This document shows positions 42,783-44,067 of a DNA stretch of 44,067 nucleotides, in pieces. The stretch comes from JBQTJJ01 sp052387235 (GTDB lineage: Bacteria > Actinomycetota > Acidimicrobiia > Acidimicrobiales > GCA-2861595). Positions within the stretch are counted from its first letter, which is position 1. Each line of letters starts with the position of its first letter. The DNA is taken from assembly GCA_052387235.1 (NCBI GenBank), contig JBQTJJ010000070.1:1-44067 (forward strand). Reading direction: 5' to 3'. The notes under the pieces are model-generated. The model saw only the letters and a program-made list of their open reading frames with translations. It did not search any database and had not been told where the DNA came from. The position numbers and the translations under genes are program-made.

Positions 42783-42857
42783 GGCGGCGTGGCCGAGTGG
42801 TTTAGGCAAGGGCCTGCAAAGCCCTGTACACCGGTTCGATTCCGGTCGCCGCCTCCA
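42783..42857 (+). tRNA. tRNA-Cys(GCA)
   Basis: A complete cloverleaf: acceptor GGCGGCG paired with CGCCGCC, D arm GCC/GGC, anticodon stem AGGGC/GCCCT with loop CTGCAAA (anticodon GCA, Cys), T arm ACCGG/CCGGT with TTCGATT, discriminator T and encoded CCA at 42855-42857. The tRNA marks the boundary of the right-hand integrated element, whose integrase lies downstream; the 3' half would be the attachment core. Confidence 0.96.
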
Positions 42858-42877
42858 AGACGTTCGTGCTGGTCACG

Positions 42878-42894
42878 GCCCTGCGCAGGGCTTT
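42878..42894 (+). terminator. Hairpin with short T-run after tRNA-Cys
   Basis: GCCCTGCGCAGGGC is fully self-complementary (5-bp stem, GCGC loop) and is followed by TTT, 20 bases after the tRNA. It probably ends the tRNA transcript. Confidence 0.42.
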
Positions 42895-42943
42895 GGCTCG
42901 CTTGCTGGCGGAACGGCCATCCCGCGTCCATCCCGCGGTCGGA

Positions 42944-43183
42944 TCAGTTGCGCTTAGGAAACCGCCGCAGCATGTAGGCCCGGAACCGATGGGCTGGCCC
43001 ACCCGACCGCCACATGAGTCCGGTGAAGGCGAACAGCGCGGCGCCGAGAGCGACGCTGACGACCGCCGGCAAGTCCAGAGCAAGACCCCAGCCAAGGATG
43101 AGCGCTCCGCTGAGGAGCGCGGCACGCCATGGATGAGCGACGAAGAAGCGCGTCAGTGCAGACGGGTCGTTGGGATCTGCCAT
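42944..43183 (-). CDS. Small membrane protein inside the right element
   Basis: A 79-residue protein beginning MADPNDPSALTRFFVAHPWRAALL. One or two membrane helices follow (AALLSGALILGWGLALDL, then VVSVALGAALFAFTGLMW), and the C-terminus is basic (RAYMLRRFPKRN), consistent with a cytoplasmic end. A longer in-frame start exists at 43276, but the ATG at 43183 gives the more natural N-terminus. It lies between the tRNA and the integrase, a common place for small element genes. No family is recognised. Confidence 0.6.
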   Translation of the reverse strand: MADPNDPSALTRFFVAHPWRAALLSGALILGWGLALDLPAVVSVALGAALFAFTGLMWRSGGPAHRFRAYMLRRFPKRN

Positions 43184-43294
43184 GAGTGTTAATGGCCTGT
43201 CCGGGAGGTAACGATCATCGTCGTCACGGAGCTCGGTGGCGACAGTCCTCACGGACGTCCGTGCGTTCGCCGTCAAGGATCGCTGCGCAGCCCG

Positions 43295-44067
43295 TCATGG
43301 GTCCTCCAGCATCCCACCGGCGCCCGTCGGGCGATCGATCGTGCTGTCGAGGTAGGCGGCGATCTCACGGTCACGCTGCTCGGTTGCGTGCTGGTAGATG
43401 AGCGCCGCTCTTGGCGAGGCGTGACCGATGCGCGCCATCAGCTCCTTCGTCGTGATCCCGGGCATCCGGGCGGTCAACGTCGCCGCGTGGTGGCGGAGGT
43501 CGTGGATCCGGAGGCCCTCAGGCGCACCGGCTGACGCCCTCGCCGCCTGCCACTCCTTCGAGAGCAGCGCCCTGGTGATCGGCTCGCCTCGTGGCCCGGT
43601 GAACAAGACACCGCTCTCGCCGGGCTGGCCATAGCTGGCGAGGTGCTTCTCCAGAGCCTCGACGGCGATCTTGGGCAAGCTCACCGTCCGCTGACCAGCC
43701 TCCGACTTCGGGCCGGTGACGATCCGCCCCTCGCCTACGACCTGCTGCGCCTGCACCAAGACCTTGAGCTGGCGCTTCTCGAGGTCGATGTCGCAGCGCC
43801 GCAGGCCGAGGAGTTCACCCGATCGCAGCCCGACCAAGCCGGCGAGGATGACGAGCGCCCGCAACGGCTCGCTGATCGAGTCAGCGAGCCGAAAGACGAG
43901 GGCTGCGTCGATCATCGGGCGCTCGTCAGCCCGCTCGGCTCCGCCGCCTCGGATCCGGCACGGGTTGCGCACGATCAACTCGTCGTCGACGGCAGTGTTG
44001 AGGATCGCCCGGAGGAGCCGGTAGCTCTTGGCTGCCTGGTCCCGACCGGCGCCTGCCGCCACCTGGG
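43295..44067 (-). CDS. Tyrosine recombinase (integrase) of the right element, 5' end outside window
   Basis: The catalytic domain and part of the core-binding domain of a phage/ICE-type integrase; the N-terminus lies beyond base 44067. All active-site segments are intact: GLRSGELLGLRRCDIDL (first Arg), GPKSEAGQRTVSL (Lys), HDLRHHAATL (HxxR), GHASPRAALIYQH (His and Tyr nucleophile). It reads towards the tRNA-Cys gene, as expected for an integrase that uses it as attachment site. It is distinct from the left-hand integrase and, unlike it, has no frameshift. Confidence 0.93.
   Translation of the reverse strand, partial: QVAAGAGRDQAAKSYRLLRAILNTAVDDELIVRNPCRIRGGGAERADERPMIDAALVFRLADSISEPLRALVILAGLVGLRSGELLGLRRCDIDLEKRQLKVLVQAQQVVGEGRIVTGPKSEAGQRTVSLPKIAVEALEKHLASYGQPGESGVLFTGPRGEPITRALLSKEWQAARASAGAPEGLRIHDLRHHAATLTARMPGITTKELMARIGHASPRAALIYQHATEQRDREIAAYLDSTIDRPTGAGGMLEDP

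Overview
The window is very GC-rich, with strong G/C preference at third codon positions. Together with Thr-rich linkers, GYWLVASDGG repeats, an actinobacterial-type sigma factor and TAnnnT promoter elements close to start codons, this suggests an actinobacterium, perhaps class Acidimicrobiia (inference; no 16S rRNA or core marker is present). About 38 kb of chromosome is bracketed by the ends of two integrated elements.

Left element end (1-4430): a tyrosine integrase broken by two single-base frameshifts, a RHH/PIN (VapBC-type) toxin-antitoxin pair, a remnant of a conjugative relaxase helicase, a small ORF, and an XRE-ImmA protease whose stop overlaps the start of a PIN-like protein. It ends in a 48-bp copy of the 3' half of tRNA-Gly(GCC), read here as an attachment site.

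Chromosomal core (4431-42782): a Tat-exported PhoX-like phosphatase with a frameshift; a short conserved-looking protein; a 2075-residue protein joining a Ser/Thr kinase, AAA ATPase, TPR-like region, GAF, PAS, GGDEF, EAL and REC; a serine acetyltransferase-like gene coupled to a NodU-type carbamoyltransferase; a sigma-70 factor; a bifunctional penicillin-binding protein; a zinc-ribbon membrane protein; a MoxR ATPase / VWA protein / two-unknown-gene run; a cyclase-family hydrolase; two small Cys-containing unknowns; an epimerase; a rifampicin-phosphotransferase-like dikinase coupled to a membrane protein; a membrane-anchored tyrosine phosphatase; an HD-GYP protein; a CAP-domain protein; two related methyltransferases; a lysine/alanine-rich histone-like protein; an ABC exporter; and a secreted GH99-like protein with six 42-residue repeats.

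Right element end (42783-44067): an intact tRNA-Cys(GCA), a small membrane protein and an intact tyrosine integrase running off the window, the usual layout of an element inserted at a tRNA.

Themes: cyclic-di-GMP signalling appears twice (GGDEF-EAL and HD-GYP) beside a Ser/Thr kinase and a Tyr phosphatase. Several pairs are translationally coupled by 4-base overlaps. Two copies, in opposite orientation, of an AT-rich perfect palindrome sit between convergent genes and supply stop codons to their neighbours. Many genes have a TAnnnT element 6-14 nt before the start, which suggests leaderless or near-leaderless transcripts.
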